A DNA stretch of 64,000 nt from a bacterium (GTDB taxonomy: Bacteria > Bacillota > Bacilli > Lactobacillales > Streptococcaceae): the NCBI GenBank assembly GCA_905221435.1, contig CAJNDD010000004.1, positions 1 through 64,000 of the forward strand. The letters run 5' to 3'. Below are positions 28,958 to 38,992 of the stretch, one piece after another. The translations under genes and the position numbers were made by a program. Numbering within the stretch: the first letter of the stretch is position 1; every line of letters starts with the position of its first letter. The notes below the pieces were generated by a model. That model was not told the DNA's origin, did no database searches, and saw only the letters and a list, made by a program, of their open reading frames with translations.

Positions 28958-30292
28958 TTAGACCGTTAAAAACTCCTCTAAGTCCTTAAGGGCACGCTCT
29001 GCAATTTTTTCATAACGAGCCTTCTTATCACGGATACGCTCACCTTCCAATTCCTTGATAATTCCGAAATTGACATTCATTGGTTGGAAATGTTTGCTAT
29101 CAGCGTGAGTGATGTAATGAGCCAGACTTCCAATTGCTGTGGTCTCTGGGAAGATAGCTTCACTTTCACCCTTAAAGAGACGAGCTGCGTTAATCCCAGC
29201 TACTAGACCTGATGCCGCTGACTCAACATAGCCTTCCACACCCGTCATCTGACCAGCAAAGAAGAGGTTGGGTTGTTTCTTAGAACGGTAAGTCTGTTCA
29301 AGGAGATTAGGTGAATCCATGTAAGAATTGCGGTGCATGACCCCATAACGGACAAACTCAGCATTTTCAAGACCTGGAATCATTTGGAAGACACGCTTTT
29401 GTTCTCCCCATTTGAGGTGGGTTTGGAAACCAACGATATTGTAGAGGCTACCAGCCGCATTGTCCTGACGAAGTTGGACAACTGCATACGGTGTTTTGAA
29501 CTCCCCGTCACGAGGGCCTGTATAATCGTCTGGATACTCCAGACCAACTGGTTTCATAGGACCATAAAGCATGGTTTTAATGCCACGCTTAGCCATGACT
29601 TCGATAGGCATACAACCTTCAAAGTACTTTTCTTTTTCAAACGAATTGAGCGGTGCTTCTTCCGCATTGACCAAGGCTTCATGGAAATCCATAAACTCTT
29701 GTTTGGTCATTGGAGCGTTGAGGTAGGCTGCTTCTCCCTTATCATAACGAGATTTGAGATAGACCTTGCTCATATCGATAGTGTTGACATCGATAATAGG
29801 TGCTGCCGCGTCATAGAAATAGAATCCATCCCCATCATTAAGGGCATGAATCTTTTCAGCTAGAGCATCACTGGTCAAAGGACCAGTAGCGACAACTGTA
29901 ATAACGTCAGTTGGCAATTCTGTAATTTCATCACGAACCACTTCAATCAAGGGGTGGTTGGCCACTTTTTCGGTCACCATTTGGGAGAAACCATCACGGT
30001 CCACCGCAAGGGCACCGCCTGCAGGAACACGTGTAGCTTCAGCAGATTCCAATATGACAGAACCCAAGCGACGCATTTCTTCCTTGAGGAGTCCAACGGC
30101 ATTTGTCAAAGCATCCCCACGTAAGGAATTGGAACAAACTAACTCAGCAAAATTGTCTGTTTTGTGCTGGGGTGTAGGCTTTACACCACGCATTTCATAG
30201 AGTTTAACTGGAATACCACGTTCTGCAATTTGATAAGCAGCTTCAGACCCTGCTAAACCTGCTCCGATAACATTGATATAAGATTGAGACAC
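28958..30292 (-). CDS. trmFO: Folate-dependent tRNA m5U54 methyltransferase TrmFO (GTG start)
   Basis: FAD- and methylene-tetrahydrofolate-dependent methylation of U54 in tRNA. With the GTG start at 30292 the protein is 444 residues, the family length. The FAD-binding [17 protein letters not shown] comes at residues 8-24, and CSNSLRGD and [17 protein letters not shown] are also typical. A longer reading frame runs 24 codons upstream but begins with a rare TTG and has no similarity. AGAGGT stands about ten bases before the GTG. It has its own promoter, about 100 bases upstream. Confidence 0.94.
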   Translation of the reverse strand: MSQSYINVIGAGLAGSEAAYQIAERGIPVKLYEMRGVKPTPQHKTDNFAELVCSNSLRGDALTNAVGLLKEEMRRLGSVILESAEATRVPAGGALAVDRDGFSQMVTEKVANHPLIEVVRDEITELPTDVITVVATGPLTSDALAEKIHALNDGDGFYFYDAAAPIIDVNTIDMSKVYLKSRYDKGEAAYLNAPMTKQEFMDFHEALVNAEEAPLNSFEKEKYFEGCMPIEVMAKRGIKTMLYGPMKPVGLEYPDDYTGPRDGEFKTPYAVVQLRQDNAAGSLYNIVGFQTHLKWGEQKRVFQMIPGLENAEFVRYGVMHRNSYMDSPNLLEQTYRSKKQPNLFFAGQMTGVEGYVESAASGLVAGINAARLFKGESEAIFPETTAIGSLAHYITHADSKHFQPMNVNFGIIKELEGERIRDKKARYEKIAERALKDLEEFLTV

Positions 30293-30389
30293 GACACTAA
30301 TACCTCTTTGGGTGGAAACTAAGTCCAAATAAAAACAAGCTACTAGACTGTTTGACACCCACAAATCTTTCTAAATTACTACTTAGTTC

Positions 30390-30398
30390 ATTATACCA
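30390..30398 (-). promoter_or_regulatory. Extended -10 promoter of trmFO
   Basis: TGG-TATAAT on the minus strand (-10 at 30395-30390), giving a leader of about 90 bases. Confidence 0.6.
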
Positions 30399-30411
30399 AA
30401 AAGCTAAGTAA

Positions 30412-30443
30412 AAAGACAAACAGGAGAATTCCTGAATGTCTTT
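30412..30443 (-). terminator. Terminator of the lipoprotein gene
   Basis: Two-part stem: outer AAAGACA/TGTCTTT and inner CAGGA/TCCTG with matching AA bulges, followed on the minus strand by a T-run. It lies six bases beyond the lipoprotein stop. Confidence 0.8.
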
Positions 30444-30449
30444 CGAAAA

Positions 30450-31397
30450 TTATTCTTTATTGAAACTGAATGTCTCCCAATTCAGTTTGCTTCCATATTT
30501 TATAGTAAAACGTACTTCTGTATTCTTAGGTAGTTTATCGCTTTGAAGTATTTGGGCAAGTAAGTATTCGAAATCAGAATCCGTCCAATTGTCAATATCT
30601 TCATTAGTTACTTGTAGGTTTTGTCTTCGTACCTGTTCTAAATCAATGCGTATTCGAATACTAAAGGTCGAACGATTGTCAGCAACTCTTTTTAAAAGTA
30701 GATCTCGATTACGAACAAGCGTCTCTTCATCAAGATTGTTGACTCTACTTGAGTCTAGGTCCTCAATTAAGGGAGTGAGTTCTTCTACATCCGTCTTCAA
30801 AATTACTTCTCTTTTGTCTCTCTCTTCAAGACGGGTTTTGGGGTTGCCACTATATTCTTCTTTCGGAACCAAAGAATAATAGGAGTCAAACAAGTCCAAT
30901 TCAACAGAGTTTTTAATATAAAGTTTCCTAATCGCATCATCGCTTAAATATGTTGAAGTCAAGCTACCACTTTGAAGTAATTTATTATAAGCTTCCTCAA
31001 GTCGGTCATAGTTGTCATCATTAGAAACATACTCCATTTCTAAACGGTAGACTGTTTTCTTGGAAAAACCAAAGAAAATTTTCTTTTCAACTTCTTTAAG
31101 CTTCGGATTGTATTTAAGAACTGGAGTTTTCTCTACATAATCTTTTTCAAAATCCACATAAACATCAACAAATTGTTCTGTTCCTTTAATGTAAATTGGA
31201 GAACCCTGATAACCAAAGGTATCAGCTGTCGAGTATCCTTCTGCTTCTAACCCTGCAGCTTCTACTACGGAACGAATATTGGATATTGCTGTATTAGCTA
31301 AATCACGATCGACTCTATTGTTACATGCTGACAATATAAATAATGTGAGAATAGGCAACAGTAGGCCAATTACTTTCTTCAACACTTTGCTTTTCAT
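30450..31397 (-). CDS. Lipoprotein of unknown function
   Basis: A 315-residue predicted lipoprotein: basic N-terminus, hydrophobic core and lipobox LSAC with Cys25, then a hydrophilic, charged body without membrane segments. I recognise no domain. The mature part begins with NNRVDRDLANTAISNIRS, and two regions look like repeated beta/alpha modules (about 60-140 and 175-300). The C-terminus (KYGSKLNWETFSFNKE) is strand-like. AGGGG stands before the ATG. It is placed 78 bases after rsmI and has a strong terminator. Confidence 0.7.
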   Translation of the reverse strand: MKSKVLKKVIGLLLPILTLFILSACNNRVDRDLANTAISNIRSVVEAAGLEAEGYSTADTFGYQGSPIYIKGTEQFVDVYVDFEKDYVEKTPVLKYNPKLKEVEKKIFFGFSKKTVYRLEMEYVSNDDNYDRLEEAYNKLLQSGSLTSTYLSDDAIRKLYIKNSVELDLFDSYYSLVPKEEYSGNPKTRLEERDKREVILKTDVEELTPLIEDLDSSRVNNLDEETLVRNRDLLLKRVADNRSTFSIRIRIDLEQVRRQNLQVTNEDIDNWTDSDFEYLLAQILQSDKLPKNTEVRFTIKYGSKLNWETFSFNKE

Positions 31398-31475
31398 TAC
31401 CCCTCCAATTAAGCATTCGTAGTAAAATACTTATGATTGTTATTTCTATTTCGGGCAGAAGGAAAACTTCCCTGT

Positions 31476-32357
31476 TTAGTTGTTAGATTGATTCTCTTCC
31501 CACTCATGGTAGGCAGCGTAGAGCTGGCTTTTGTTCCACTGATAAATTTTAGCGACTTCCTTAATGGCTTGATTTTTCTTGATTCCTTGTTGGATACGTT
31601 CTTGGATTTCTGAAAATAAGTCCTCCTCGTCCTTTTCCTCCACATCCTGACTGGCACCACCTTCAACTATGAGAAGGCATTCGCCCTTGAGTGGCGTTTC
31701 AGCGATGCTTTCCAGCAATTCAGAAATCTTTCCTCGTTGGTATTCTTCATAGATTTTGGTCAATTCCCTGACCAAGACTACCGAGCGGTCACCGTAGACT
31801 TCTAGCATATTTTCCAATGTATCTGCCACACGGTGGGGCGATTCATAGAAAATCTGAGTTTCTGGGTACTCTTTTTTGGCTTCGAAAAATTGCTTTTGCT
31901 GGCCAGACTTTCTCGGTAAGAAACCGTAAAAGATATGTGGCTGGGGCGCCAAACCACTGGCAATCAAGGCAGAAATTCCTGCAGAAGCACCTGGAACGGT
32001 GACAACTGCGATTTCTTCCTCAATAGCTGCCTTAACCAAATCATGCCCAGGGTCCGAGATACTAGGCAGACCGGCGTCAGAAACCTGAGCAATACTTTGT
32101 CCTGCTTTCAAGAAACCAATCAAATCAGGAATCTTTTCCTTGGCATTATGCTCATGAAAACTAATCTGCTTGGTGGAAATGTCAAAATGCTTGAGCAAAA
32201 GCCCTGTATTACGCGTGTCCTCAGCCGCAATCCAGTCCGCCTCTTTCAAAGTCTGGATGGCACGAAAGGTCATATCGTCTAGATTTCCAATCGGCGTTGC
32301 TACTAGGTAAAGCTTGCCATAGGGAGATTGTCCCTTAAAACTTTTTTGAATCTGCAT
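31476..32357 (-). CDS. rsmI: 16S rRNA 2'-O-ribose C1402 methyltransferase RsmI
   Basis: Methylates the ribose of C1402 in the decoding centre. It has 293 residues with the tetrapyrrole-methylase fold: LYLVATPIGNLDDMTFRA (17-34), EDTRNTGLLL (46-55), SDAGLPSISDPG and VPGASAGISALIASG. A C-terminal helical extension (230-293) contains an HTH-like region (IKKNQAIKEVAKIYQWNKSQ). It starts two bases after yabA, as in most Firmicutes, where holB-yabA-rsmI cluster. Confidence 0.94.
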   Translation of the reverse strand: MQIQKSFKGQSPYGKLYLVATPIGNLDDMTFRAIQTLKEADWIAAEDTRNTGLLLKHFDISTKQISFHEHNAKEKIPDLIGFLKAGQSIAQVSDAGLPSISDPGHDLVKAAIEEEIAVVTVPGASAGISALIASGLAPQPHIFYGFLPRKSGQQKQFFEAKKEYPETQIFYESPHRVADTLENMLEVYGDRSVVLVRELTKIYEEYQRGKISELLESIAETPLKGECLLIVEGGASQDVEEKDEEDLFSEIQERIQQGIKKNQAIKEVAKIYQWNKSQLYAAYHEWEENQSNN

Positions 32358-32359
32358 GC

Positions 32360-32677
32360 CTACTCCCTGTACAACAACTCGTCACAGAACATACATTCTT
32401 CGTCCTGCTCTCGGCGTTGTCCATAAAAATCATTACATACGTGAAACCCATCTTTATAGATTCGGCGGACGCTTTCACGAACATGCTTGGCCTTGACAGG
32501 AGTATCTGCTTCCACATCGCCCAAGCGTTCGCGCAACTTACTATTTTCCAAGCGAAGAGCTGTATTTTCCTCTACCAGGCTCTTGAGATTTTTCTTTATG
32601 GCTTCCACATCGGCCAAGGTCACCAGTAATTGTTGGGAAAAATCGTCTAGCGCGTCAAATAATTCTTTTTTGTCCAT
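32360..32677 (-). CDS. yabA: Replication initiation control protein YabA
   Basis: Negative regulator of DnaA-dependent initiation that also binds the DnaN clamp; 105 residues. The N-terminal half is a coiled coil (about 10-60, leucine-rich) for tetramerisation. The C-terminal zinc-binding domain carries HVC near residue 80 and CMFC near residue 96. It is encoded between holB and rsmI in the usual replication-related cluster. Confidence 0.92.
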   Translation of the reverse strand: MDKKELFDALDDFSQQLLVTLADVEAIKKNLKSLVEENTALRLENSKLRERLGDVEADTPVKAKHVRESVRRIYKDGFHVCNDFYGQRREQDEECMFCDELLYRE

Positions 32678-32713
32678 AAACCAGCCCTTTCCTTTCTTTA
32701 TTCTTCATTGAGT

Positions 32714-33604
32714 TTATATTTCTTTCAAGACCAGATATTCCATGGCGTTTTGAAAGCTGACATTAGCTTGCCACATTTTTCTAGCTTCCAGCAAATCTTG
32801 TAGAATCTGTCGAATCCTTGCTTGCAAGAGATCCTGCCCACAGAGGACTTCGAGGATTCGCAAGACCTGATCTTGTTTTTCCTTGTCATCTGCCAAGCTG
32901 GCTAATTTAGCAATCTGGAGATAACTTTCTTTTTTCTTAGCTAATAACCAGGTCAGTAGGCGTTCACTTTCATCGACCAAGATCCAAAAACTTGCCTGAT
33001 TGGCCAACTTTTCTGCTTCAACTCGTGATTGACAAAACTGGGCTAAGAAAGTCGCTTTTTTCTTGACTAGACCTGCTTTCTCTAATTGATGGATGAGTTT
33101 TTCTTCTTGCTTTTTGAAGTGGAAAATCTGGGTCCGACTTCGGATAGTCGGCAACATCTTTTCCTCATCGCTAGTCAAGAAGAAAATGTAAACTTCACTC
33201 TGGGGCTCTTCGATGACCTTGAGCAGAGAATTGGCTGCGTTGGGATGCATTTTCTCCGCCTGCTCGATAATAAAAACCTGTTGCTGACTTTCAATCCCTG
33301 CTTGGGAAAACTGCCCCACCAATTCTCGAATGCGTTCTGTCTTGATGACCTGATTGACTGGCTTTATTAAAGTAACATCGGGAAATTCTTCCTGTTCAAT
33401 TAGCTTGCAGTTTCGACATTTTTCACATGGTAAAACGCCTACCTTATTCGTACAAAAGAGGCTCTTAGCTAAAAACTGCGCCATTTCCAAGCTTCCAAAG
33501 AAACCTGAAAAGAGATAGGCATGATTGAGCTGATCTTGTTCTAAGATGCGGACAAAGCGGTCAAACTGGTCTGGTTGCCAAGCTTTTAGTTGATCTTGTT
33601 TCAT
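32714..33604 (-). CDS. holB: DNA polymerase III delta' subunit
   Basis: Clamp-loader subunit, 296 residues, AAA+ fold. The P-loop position reads GFFGSLEM, lacking the Gly-Lys-Thr, so it cannot bind ATP in the usual way; this is expected for delta'. A zinc-binding cluster [10 protein letters not shown] stands at about 59-68. The sensor/SRC-like region is replaced by SRTQIFHF. Its ATG overlaps the tmk stop by four bases. Confidence 0.92.
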   Translation of the reverse strand: MKQDQLKAWQPDQFDRFVRILEQDQLNHAYLFSGFFGSLEMAQFLAKSLFCTNKVGVLPCEKCRNCKLIEQEEFPDVTLIKPVNQVIKTERIRELVGQFSQAGIESQQQVFIIEQAEKMHPNAANSLLKVIEEPQSEVYIFFLTSDEEKMLPTIRSRTQIFHFKKQEEKLIHQLEKAGLVKKKATFLAQFCQSRVEAEKLANQASFWILVDESERLLTWLLAKKKESYLQIAKLASLADDKEKQDQVLRILEVLCGQDLLQARIRQILQDLLEARKMWQANVSFQNAMEYLVLKEI

Positions 33605-34239
33605 TTAGCCAAGCCCATTCTATCAAACAAGACAGCCTTGGTAGTTTCCACAACCTGCTCCAGAGGAAGACTCGCATCAATCTTGACAATGCGATTTCCT
33701 TCTTTGTCCAGAAGAGAAAGGTAACCTTGACGGACTTTTTTGTGCAAGTCCAAACCTTCCAAGTCCAAACGATTGACCTCGCGGTCACTATTGGCTGCAA
33801 TGCGAGCTAGCCCTTCTTCCACCTCAATGTCAAAATAGAGGGTCAAATCGGGTTTAAGGCCATCTGTCGCAAAGTGATTGAGCCAATCAATAGCATCAAT
33901 ATCCAAGCCACGGCCAAATCCCTGATAAGCAACAGAACTATCGATGAAGCGGTCCATAATGATCAATTTGCCAGCTTCAAGTGCTGGAAGAACTTTTTCC
34001 ACTAAGTGCTGTCTACGACTGGCAATATAGAGAAGGAGTTCCGTTTTAGGATCCATCTGAGTGTGACTTGGGTCCAAAATCACTTCCCGAATCTTCTCAC
34101 CAATCAAGACTCCGCCAGGTTCACGGGTCGTCAGCACCTCTACTCCTTTTTCCTCTAAAATTGGGAGTAGAGCCTCTAAAACACTGGTCTTTCCTGCTCC
34201 CTCTGGTCCCTCAAGAGAGACTAAAAATCCTTTTGACAT
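33601..34239 (-). CDS. tmk: Thymidylate kinase
   Basis: Converts dTMP to dTDP; 212 residues. P-loop [10 protein letters not shown] (about 9-18), DR-containing motif [16 protein letters not shown] (about 98-113) and the LID region near residues 145-160 are present. It starts the tmk-holB-yabA-rsmI unit. The ribosome site is weak (GAG before the ATG). Confidence 0.95.
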   Translation of the reverse strand: MSKGFLVSLEGPEGAGKTSVLEALLPILEEKGVEVLTTREPGGVLIGEKIREVILDPSHTQMDPKTELLLYIASRRQHLVEKVLPALEAGKLIIMDRFIDSSVAYQGFGRGLDIDAIDWLNHFATDGLKPDLTLYFDIEVEEGLARIAANSDREVNRLDLEGLDLHKKVRQGYLSLLDKEGNRIVKIDASLPLEQVVETTKAVLFDRMGLAK

Positions 34240-34269
34240 GTCTAACTCATTTCTTTTTTTCTACCTTCT

Positions 34270-34278
34270 ATTCTATCA
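34270..34278 (-). promoter_or_regulatory. Extended -10 promoter of the tmk unit
   Basis: TGA-TAGAAT on the minus strand (-10 at 34275-34270), about 31 bases before tmk. Confidence 0.5.
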
Positions 34279-34332
34279 AAAAAATAGGTTTTTGTGACAT
34301 TCTTTTTGTGTCTTCTCCATTCAATCAACCAT

Positions 34333-34362
34333 AAAAGAGGCTGGGAGTCGTCCAACCTCTTA
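34333..34362 (-). terminator. Terminator of proBAC
   Basis: AAGAGG.TGG..CCA.CCTCTT stem beginning at the proC stop codon, followed on the minus strand by TTTTATGG. Confidence 0.7.
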
Positions 34363-35157
34363 TTTACCTAGTTCTTGTGTTCGTTTATAGGCTTGCTGAA
34401 CTGCGTCCATGACTGTGCCTCTAAAGGCATGTTCTTCCAGACTTGCTACACCAGCGATAGTCGAACCGCCTGGACTACAAACTTGGTCTTTCAAGACTCC
34501 AGGATGTTGCTGGCTTTCGAGTACCATTTGTCCAGCGCCGACTACTGTTTGGGCTGCCATTTTCAAGGCCGTTTCTCGGGGCAATCCTGTCTGAACACCT
34601 GCATCTGCCAAAGCCTCGATAAAGAGGTAGACAAAGGCAGGCCCACAACCAGCAAGCCCTGTCGCAGCATCGATTAATCCATCCCCAAGTTCAACCAAGA
34701 GACCAGCCTTGGCTAAAAGCTGACAAAAGAGTTCCCTGTCCTCAGCACAACAGTTTGCTGACATTGCATAACTAATCACTCCTTGGCCGATAGCCACTGG
34801 AGTATTGGGCATGATGCGAATGATTCGGTGGTGACTAGGAAGAAGACTAGCCAATTTTTCCAAAGTCAATCCAGCCGCCATGGAAATCAAAAGAAGACTC
34901 TCTCGTTTTTCAAGGATAGTCTGGTATTGAGAAAGCAAATCAGAAAATTGGGCTGGCTTAACTCCTAGAAAAATCACATCTGCTTCTGCAAAAATTTCTT
35001 CATTGCTGGAAGCCTGACCGCCAAAGTCGGCAATGAAAGCATCCACCTTGGCTTGACTACGATTGGCAAGGAGAATCTGAGCACCCGTCTTGGCCTGCAA
35101 AACAGCCTTGCCCAAGCTAGCACCCATATTCCCCAAACCGATAAATCCAATCTTCAT
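34360..35157 (-). CDS. proC: Pyrroline-5-carboxylate reductase
   Basis: Last step of proline synthesis, NAD(P)H reduction of pyrroline-5-carboxylate; 265 residues. N-terminal Rossmann motif IGFIGLGNMGASLG (3-16), RIMPNTPVAIGQG in the middle, and the C-terminal dimerisation helices with the signature SPGGSTIAG (about 229-237). It starts three bases after proA and ends in the operon terminator. Confidence 0.95.
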   Translation of the reverse strand: MKIGFIGLGNMGASLGKAVLQAKTGAQILLANRSQAKVDAFIADFGGQASSNEEIFAEADVIFLGVKPAQFSDLLSQYQTILEKRESLLLISMAAGLTLEKLASLLPSHHRIIRIMPNTPVAIGQGVISYAMSANCCAEDRELFCQLLAKAGLLVELGDGLIDAATGLAGCGPAFVYLFIEALADAGVQTGLPRETALKMAAQTVVGAGQMVLESQQHPGVLKDQVCSPGGSTIAGVASLEEHAFRGTVMDAVQQAYKRTQELGK

Positions 35158-35160
35158 CTC

Positions 35161-36423
35161 TTACTCCCTTATCTGTCCGTCACCAGTAACCACATACTTA
35201 TAGCTAGTCAACTCTTTCAAGCCCATTGGACCACGCGCGTGCAGTTTCTGAGTAGAAATTCCCATCTCACATCCAAGACCAAATTGCCCACCATCAGTGA
35301 AACGCGTTGAGGCATTGACATAAACCGCTGCAGAGTCTACTTGATCTGTAAAGTAAGTTGCAGCTTCAGCATTTTCTGTCACAATCGCATCCGAATGATG
35401 GGTACTGTGGGCTTCAATATGCGCAACCGCTTCTTCTAAACTACTCACAACCTTAACCGCTAGGACATAGTCTAAAAACTCGGTGTCAAAGTCTTGAGCT
35501 TCAGCTGCTCGACCTGAAAGAAACTGACTTGCTTTCTCATCCAAGCGGAATTGAATTGGTTCCAGTCCAGCTTCCTTACGCTCTGCAACCAGAACTTGTT
35601 CTAAGCGAGGAAGGAAGCTTGCTGCCTTGTCTTCATGAACGAGGAGAACTTCCATGGCATTACAAACAGAAGGACGGCTGGTTTTAGCATTGTTGATGAT
35701 AGACAGCGCCTTGTCTTCATCTGCATCCTTATCGACATAAACATGAACAATTCCAGTTCCCGTCTCAATAACAGGCACGATAGCATTTTCAACCACGGCA
35801 TTGATCAAGCCAGCTCCTCCACGAGGAATGAGAAGATCTAGATAGCCCTTGGCCTTCATCATGGCATAGCTACTTTCACGGCTAGTATCTTCCACTAGTT
35901 GAATCACGTCTGGATGAATGGTAGTCATCTCCAAGCCCTTCTTCAAGGCTGTGACAATAGCATGAGCTGTTTGGTAGGCGTCCTTACCACTACGAAGAAC
36001 GACCGCATTGCCACTCTTGAGAGCTAAAGCAGCCGCATCAGACGTCACATTTGGACGACTTTCATAGATAATACCGATGACCCCCATAGCCACACGCTTC
36101 TTAGTAATAACCAAGCCATTTTCAAGCTGACTTGTTTCTAGGACTTCACCAATAGGATCTGGTAAAGCAACCACTTCACGAATACCAGTTGCCATCGCTT
36201 CTATACGTCCAGCATCCAAATAAAGACGGTCTAGCATAACATCTGAGATTTTTCCCTTGGCCGCTGCCATATCGAGGGCATTGGCCGCTAAAATCTCCTC
36301 AGTAGCTGCCAATAAATGATCAGCCATAGCTAGCAAGGCTTGGTTTTTCACTGCTTCGCTGGCAGTATTGATTGATTTCTTAACAGCCTGTACCTGTTCA
36401 AATTGTTCTTGTGTACTTACCAT
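35161..36423 (-). CDS. proA: Gamma-glutamyl phosphate reductase
   Basis: Second step of proline synthesis, NADPH reduction of glutamyl phosphate to the semialdehyde; 420 residues, aldehyde-dehydrogenase fold. The catalytic cysteine lies in [15 protein letters not shown] (about 248-262); [11 protein letters not shown] and the C-terminal [17 protein letters not shown] are family motifs. Encoded nine bases after proB. Confidence 0.96.
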   Translation of the reverse strand: MVSTQEQFEQVQAVKKSINTASEAVKNQALLAMADHLLAATEEILAANALDMAAAKGKISDVMLDRLYLDAGRIEAMATGIREVVALPDPIGEVLETSQLENGLVITKKRVAMGVIGIIYESRPNVTSDAAALALKSGNAVVLRSGKDAYQTAHAIVTALKKGLEMTTIHPDVIQLVEDTSRESSYAMMKAKGYLDLLIPRGGAGLINAVVENAIVPVIETGTGIVHVYVDKDADEDKALSIINNAKTSRPSVCNAMEVLLVHEDKAASFLPRLEQVLVAERKEAGLEPIQFRLDEKASQFLSGRAAEAQDFDTEFLDYVLAVKVVSSLEEAVAHIEAHSTHHSDAIVTENAEAATYFTDQVDSAAVYVNASTRFTDGGQFGLGCEMGISTQKLHARGPMGLKELTSYKYVVTGDGQIRE

Positions 36424-36432
36424 CGTTCACCT

Positions 36433-37542
36433 CTAAAATTCTGTAAAGAGCAGCTGGATTTCTGGAGTGATGGAAATCCAGTCATCACGGTGAATCAAGA
36501 CTCCCTTGGCTTTTTGAGAACGGAGCATATCTTCTAGGGCTGAGACGCCAAATTGGACACGTCCCTTTCCAAGAGATTGACCTGTTTCCCTATCAGCCAC
36601 TGTGACAATATCGTGGTAAGAGAAGTTTCCTTCCACTTCTACCACACCTGATAAAAGGAGACTTTTTCCGTTTTTTGAAAGTGCCTCTGCAGCTCCACCA
36701 TCTACCCAAATCGTTCCCTGACTTTGAGCATAGAAAGCCAGCCATTGTTTCTGGGTACGAAGTCCCTTCTCTTGCGCAACAAAGTAAGAACCATCCTTGG
36801 TCTCTTCCGCTGCCTCAATCAGGGCATCTGATTTCAAGGAGGAGCAAATATAGACTGGTACACCTGACTCCGTCGCAATAGTTGCAGCTTTGATTTTGGT
36901 CAACATTCCACCTGTACCATTTGACGAACCTGCTCCACCAGCCATATCAATAATCTCACGATTGATGGTCTCAATTTTCTCAAGACGTTTGGCTGTTGGA
37001 TCTGAGTTGGGATTGCCAGTATAGAGGCCGTCCACATCCGTCAAGAGAACCAAAAGATCCGCTTGAACCATAGCTGCTACCTGGGCACTCAGAGTGTCAT
37101 TATCACCCACCTTTAGTTCGTCAATGACGACACTATCATTTTCATTGATGATGGGAATTGCACCACGATGAAGTAATACAGACAAGGCCTGATGGGCATT
37201 TTTATAACGGCGCTTATCCACAAAGTCGTCCTGTGTCAGCAAGATTTGTGCAGAAACGATCTGGCGCATGAGGAGGTTGGTTGTGTATTCCTCCAACAAA
37301 AGTCCCTGACCAACTGCAGCCGAAGCTTGTTTATCCGCAATCTTGGTCGGACGTTTTTTAAAACCCAAAGCTCCAAATCCAGCGGCAACTGCCCCAGATG
37401 ACACCAAAATCAACTCATGTCCAGCCTCATGCAGCATAGCCAATTGCTGGGTAATTGCCTTTACTTTACTTCTTGATAAACTCCCGTCTTCATTTGTCAA
37501 GGAGGAGGTCCCCACCTTAAAGACGATTCGTTTGTACTTCAT
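36433..37542 (-). CDS. proB: Glutamate 5-kinase
   Basis: First and regulated step of proline synthesis; 369 residues from the ATG at 37542 ([16 protein letters not shown]). The seven codons above it are open but lack a ribosome site. Amino-acid-kinase motifs [13 protein letters not shown] (8-20), [12 protein letters not shown] and [20 protein letters not shown] are followed by a C-terminal PUA domain (about 275-369). Feedback inhibition by proline is expected from the family. Confidence 0.96.
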   Translation of the reverse strand: MKYKRIVFKVGTSSLTNEDGSLSRSKVKAITQQLAMLHEAGHELILVSSGAVAAGFGALGFKKRPTKIADKQASAAVGQGLLLEEYTTNLLMRQIVSAQILLTQDDFVDKRRYKNAHQALSVLLHRGAIPIINENDSVVIDELKVGDNDTLSAQVAAMVQADLLVLLTDVDGLYTGNPNSDPTAKRLEKIETINREIIDMAGGAGSSNGTGGMLTKIKAATIATESGVPVYICSSLKSDALIEAAEETKDGSYFVAQEKGLRTQKQWLAFYAQSQGTIWVDGGAAEALSKNGKSLLLSGVVEVEGNFSYHDIVTVADRETGQSLGKGRVQFGVSALEDMLRSQKAKGVLIHRDDWISITPEIQLLFTEF

Positions 37543-37571
37543 ATTCTCACTCCGATTCTTCATATTTATCC

Positions 37572-37580
37572 ATTATAACA
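37572..37580 (-). promoter_or_regulatory. Extended -10 promoter of proBAC
   Basis: TGT-TATAAT on the minus strand (-10 at 37577-37572), 29 bases before proB. Confidence 0.6.
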
Positions 37581-37613
37581 TGAATACTTTAAAATAGAAA
37601 AGACTTGAAATAA

Positions 37614-37641
37614 AAAGGTTGAGACAGTCATCTCAACTCTT
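37614..37641 (-). terminator. Terminator after rluD
   Basis: GTTGAGA..TCTCAAC stem followed on the minus strand by CCTTTTTATTT. It begins directly at the rluD stop. Confidence 0.8.
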
Positions 37642-38541
37642 TTATCTATTCTCAGCTTTACGCAATCTTTCCAGCGTTTCTTTAAAAATCTCTGGAATAT
37701 CTGCTGTGAACTCCAAGGTTTCACCTGTTCTCGGATGAGTAAAACCTAGAGTTTTGGCATGGAGAAACTGTCCATGGCCTTTCAGGGTTTTACGAGGGCC
37801 ATAGACTTCATCACCAGCGACTGGATGGCCAATATAAGCCATATGAACACGGATTTGGTGAGTACGCCCTGTTTCCAGTTGCAACTCTAACAAACTATAA
37901 TCTCCAAAGCGTTCCAAGACTTGAAAACGCGTCACTGCCGGCTTCCCTTTAGCAGTCACAGCCTGTTTCTTACGGTCTTTCTCGCTCCGACCAATCGGCG
38001 CTTCAATCACACCACGATCATTTGGCAGATTACCGTGAACAATTGCCCAGTATTTACGGAGAGACTTCTTATATTTTAGCTCTTGGGCAAGTGCTAAGTG
38101 GGCCTCATCATTCTTAGCAATCATGAGGAGACCAGACGTGTCTTTGTCAATGCGGTGAACGATACCCGGTCGCAGAACACCATTGATACCTGACAGGTCC
38201 TTGATATGGTACATGAGGGCATTGACCAAGGTTCCGCTGGTATGACCTGCGCTGGGATGGACCACCATGCTTTGAGGTTTGTTGACAACGGCTACGTCCT
38301 CATCTTGGTAGATAATTTCCAGAGGAAGGTCCTCGGCCACATACTCTAAAACCTCTGGTTCTGGCACATGGTAGGTGACGATATCCCCCTCTTGGACAGT
38401 GTATTTGGCTTTCTTTACTTGCCCATTCACCAAGACTTGTCCAGCCTTGATTTGTTCATTCGCGAGACTGCGTGACAATTCTGTCAGATCTGACAGAGCC
38501 TTGTCTAGACGTTGCCCACCAGTTTCAATTTTTATTTCCAT
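37642..38541 (-). CDS. rluD: 23S rRNA pseudouridine synthase, RluD type
   Basis: Makes pseudouridines in 23S rRNA helix 69; 299 residues. N-terminal S4 RNA-binding domain (about 12-75, RLDKALSDL) and the catalytic domain with the Asp in [12 protein letters not shown] (about 132-143); [15 protein letters not shown] is the second family signature. The exact target is inferred from the RluD-like architecture. It overlaps lspA by 17 bases. Confidence 0.9.
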   Translation of the reverse strand: MEIKIETGGQRLDKALSDLTELSRSLANEQIKAGQVLVNGQVKKAKYTVQEGDIVTYHVPEPEVLEYVAEDLPLEIIYQDEDVAVVNKPQSMVVHPSAGHTSGTLVNALMYHIKDLSGINGVLRPGIVHRIDKDTSGLLMIAKNDEAHLALAQELKYKKSLRKYWAIVHGNLPNDRGVIEAPIGRSEKDRKKQAVTAKGKPAVTRFQVLERFGDYSLLELQLETGRTHQIRVHMAYIGHPVAGDEVYGPRKTLKGHGQFLHAKTLGFTHPRTGETLEFTADIPEIFKETLERLRKAENR

Positions 38542-38992
38542 TTACTTCCTCTTTAAGCATTGCAATCAATAAAACAATCACACCAACTGTCAAATAGCTG
38601 TCAGCAACATTGAAAATCGCAAAGTTGATAAAGTCTAGGTGAAACATATCCACCACAAAACCTTGACTCATTCTGTCGATAAAGTTGCCCAGACCTCCCG
38701 CGATTATCAAAGTCAGTCCAAAAACTAACCAGAGAGAATCCTCCATGTGTTTATGTAGATACCAAATGGCTCCTACCATGACGACCAGTGTAATAACAGC
38801 AAAAAACCACTGCTGGTCTTGTAACATGGAGAAGGCTGCCCCTCTATTTTGCAGATAGGTCAAGCTAACGAGATTGGGGATCCACGAGCGCACTTCACCC
38901 AGTGGAATCTGCTGGACAACATAATTTTTGACCAACTGATCCAGCCCAATCAAAAGCAGTACAATGACTGCTACTATTCCTCTTTTTTTCAT
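38525..38992 (-). CDS. lspA: Lipoprotein signal peptidase II
   Basis: Membrane aspartyl protease that cleaves lipoprotein signal peptides after lipidation; 155 residues with four membrane helices. Key residues are visible: Asp18 (GLDQLVK), Asn103/Asp106 in GNFIDRM, and Ala130/Asp131 in FNVADSY, the last Asp and Asp106 forming the catalytic pair by analogy with the Bacillus enzyme. It would mature PnrA and the lipoprotein at 30450-31397. Its ATG overlaps the stop of the LysR-type gene by four bases. Confidence 0.96.
   Translation of the reverse strand: MKKRGIVAVIVLLLIGLDQLVKNYVVQQIPLGEVRSWIPNLVSLTYLQNRGAAFSMLQDQQWFFAVITLVVMVGAIWYLHKHMEDSLWLVFGLTLIIAGGLGNFIDRMSQGFVVDMFHLDFINFAIFNVADSYLTVGVIVLLIAMLKEEVNGNKN

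Noticed and set aside
30310..30388. Interleaved inverted repeats in the trmFO upstream region (AACTAAGT arms and GGGTG arms), pseudoknot-like
   Set aside because: The outer arm at 30381-30388 straddles the transcription start predicted from the -10 at 30390-30395, so most of it would not be in the message.
31409..31666. An 85-codon minus-strand frame overlapping the end of rsmI
   Set aside because: It lies mostly within rsmI in another frame, and its Lys/Arg-rich composition reflects reading rsmI out of frame.
33086..33500. HolB as a damaged gene because its P-loop lacks the Gly-Lys-Thr
   Set aside because: Delta' subunits normally lack a functional P-loop; length, zinc cluster and operon context are all normal.
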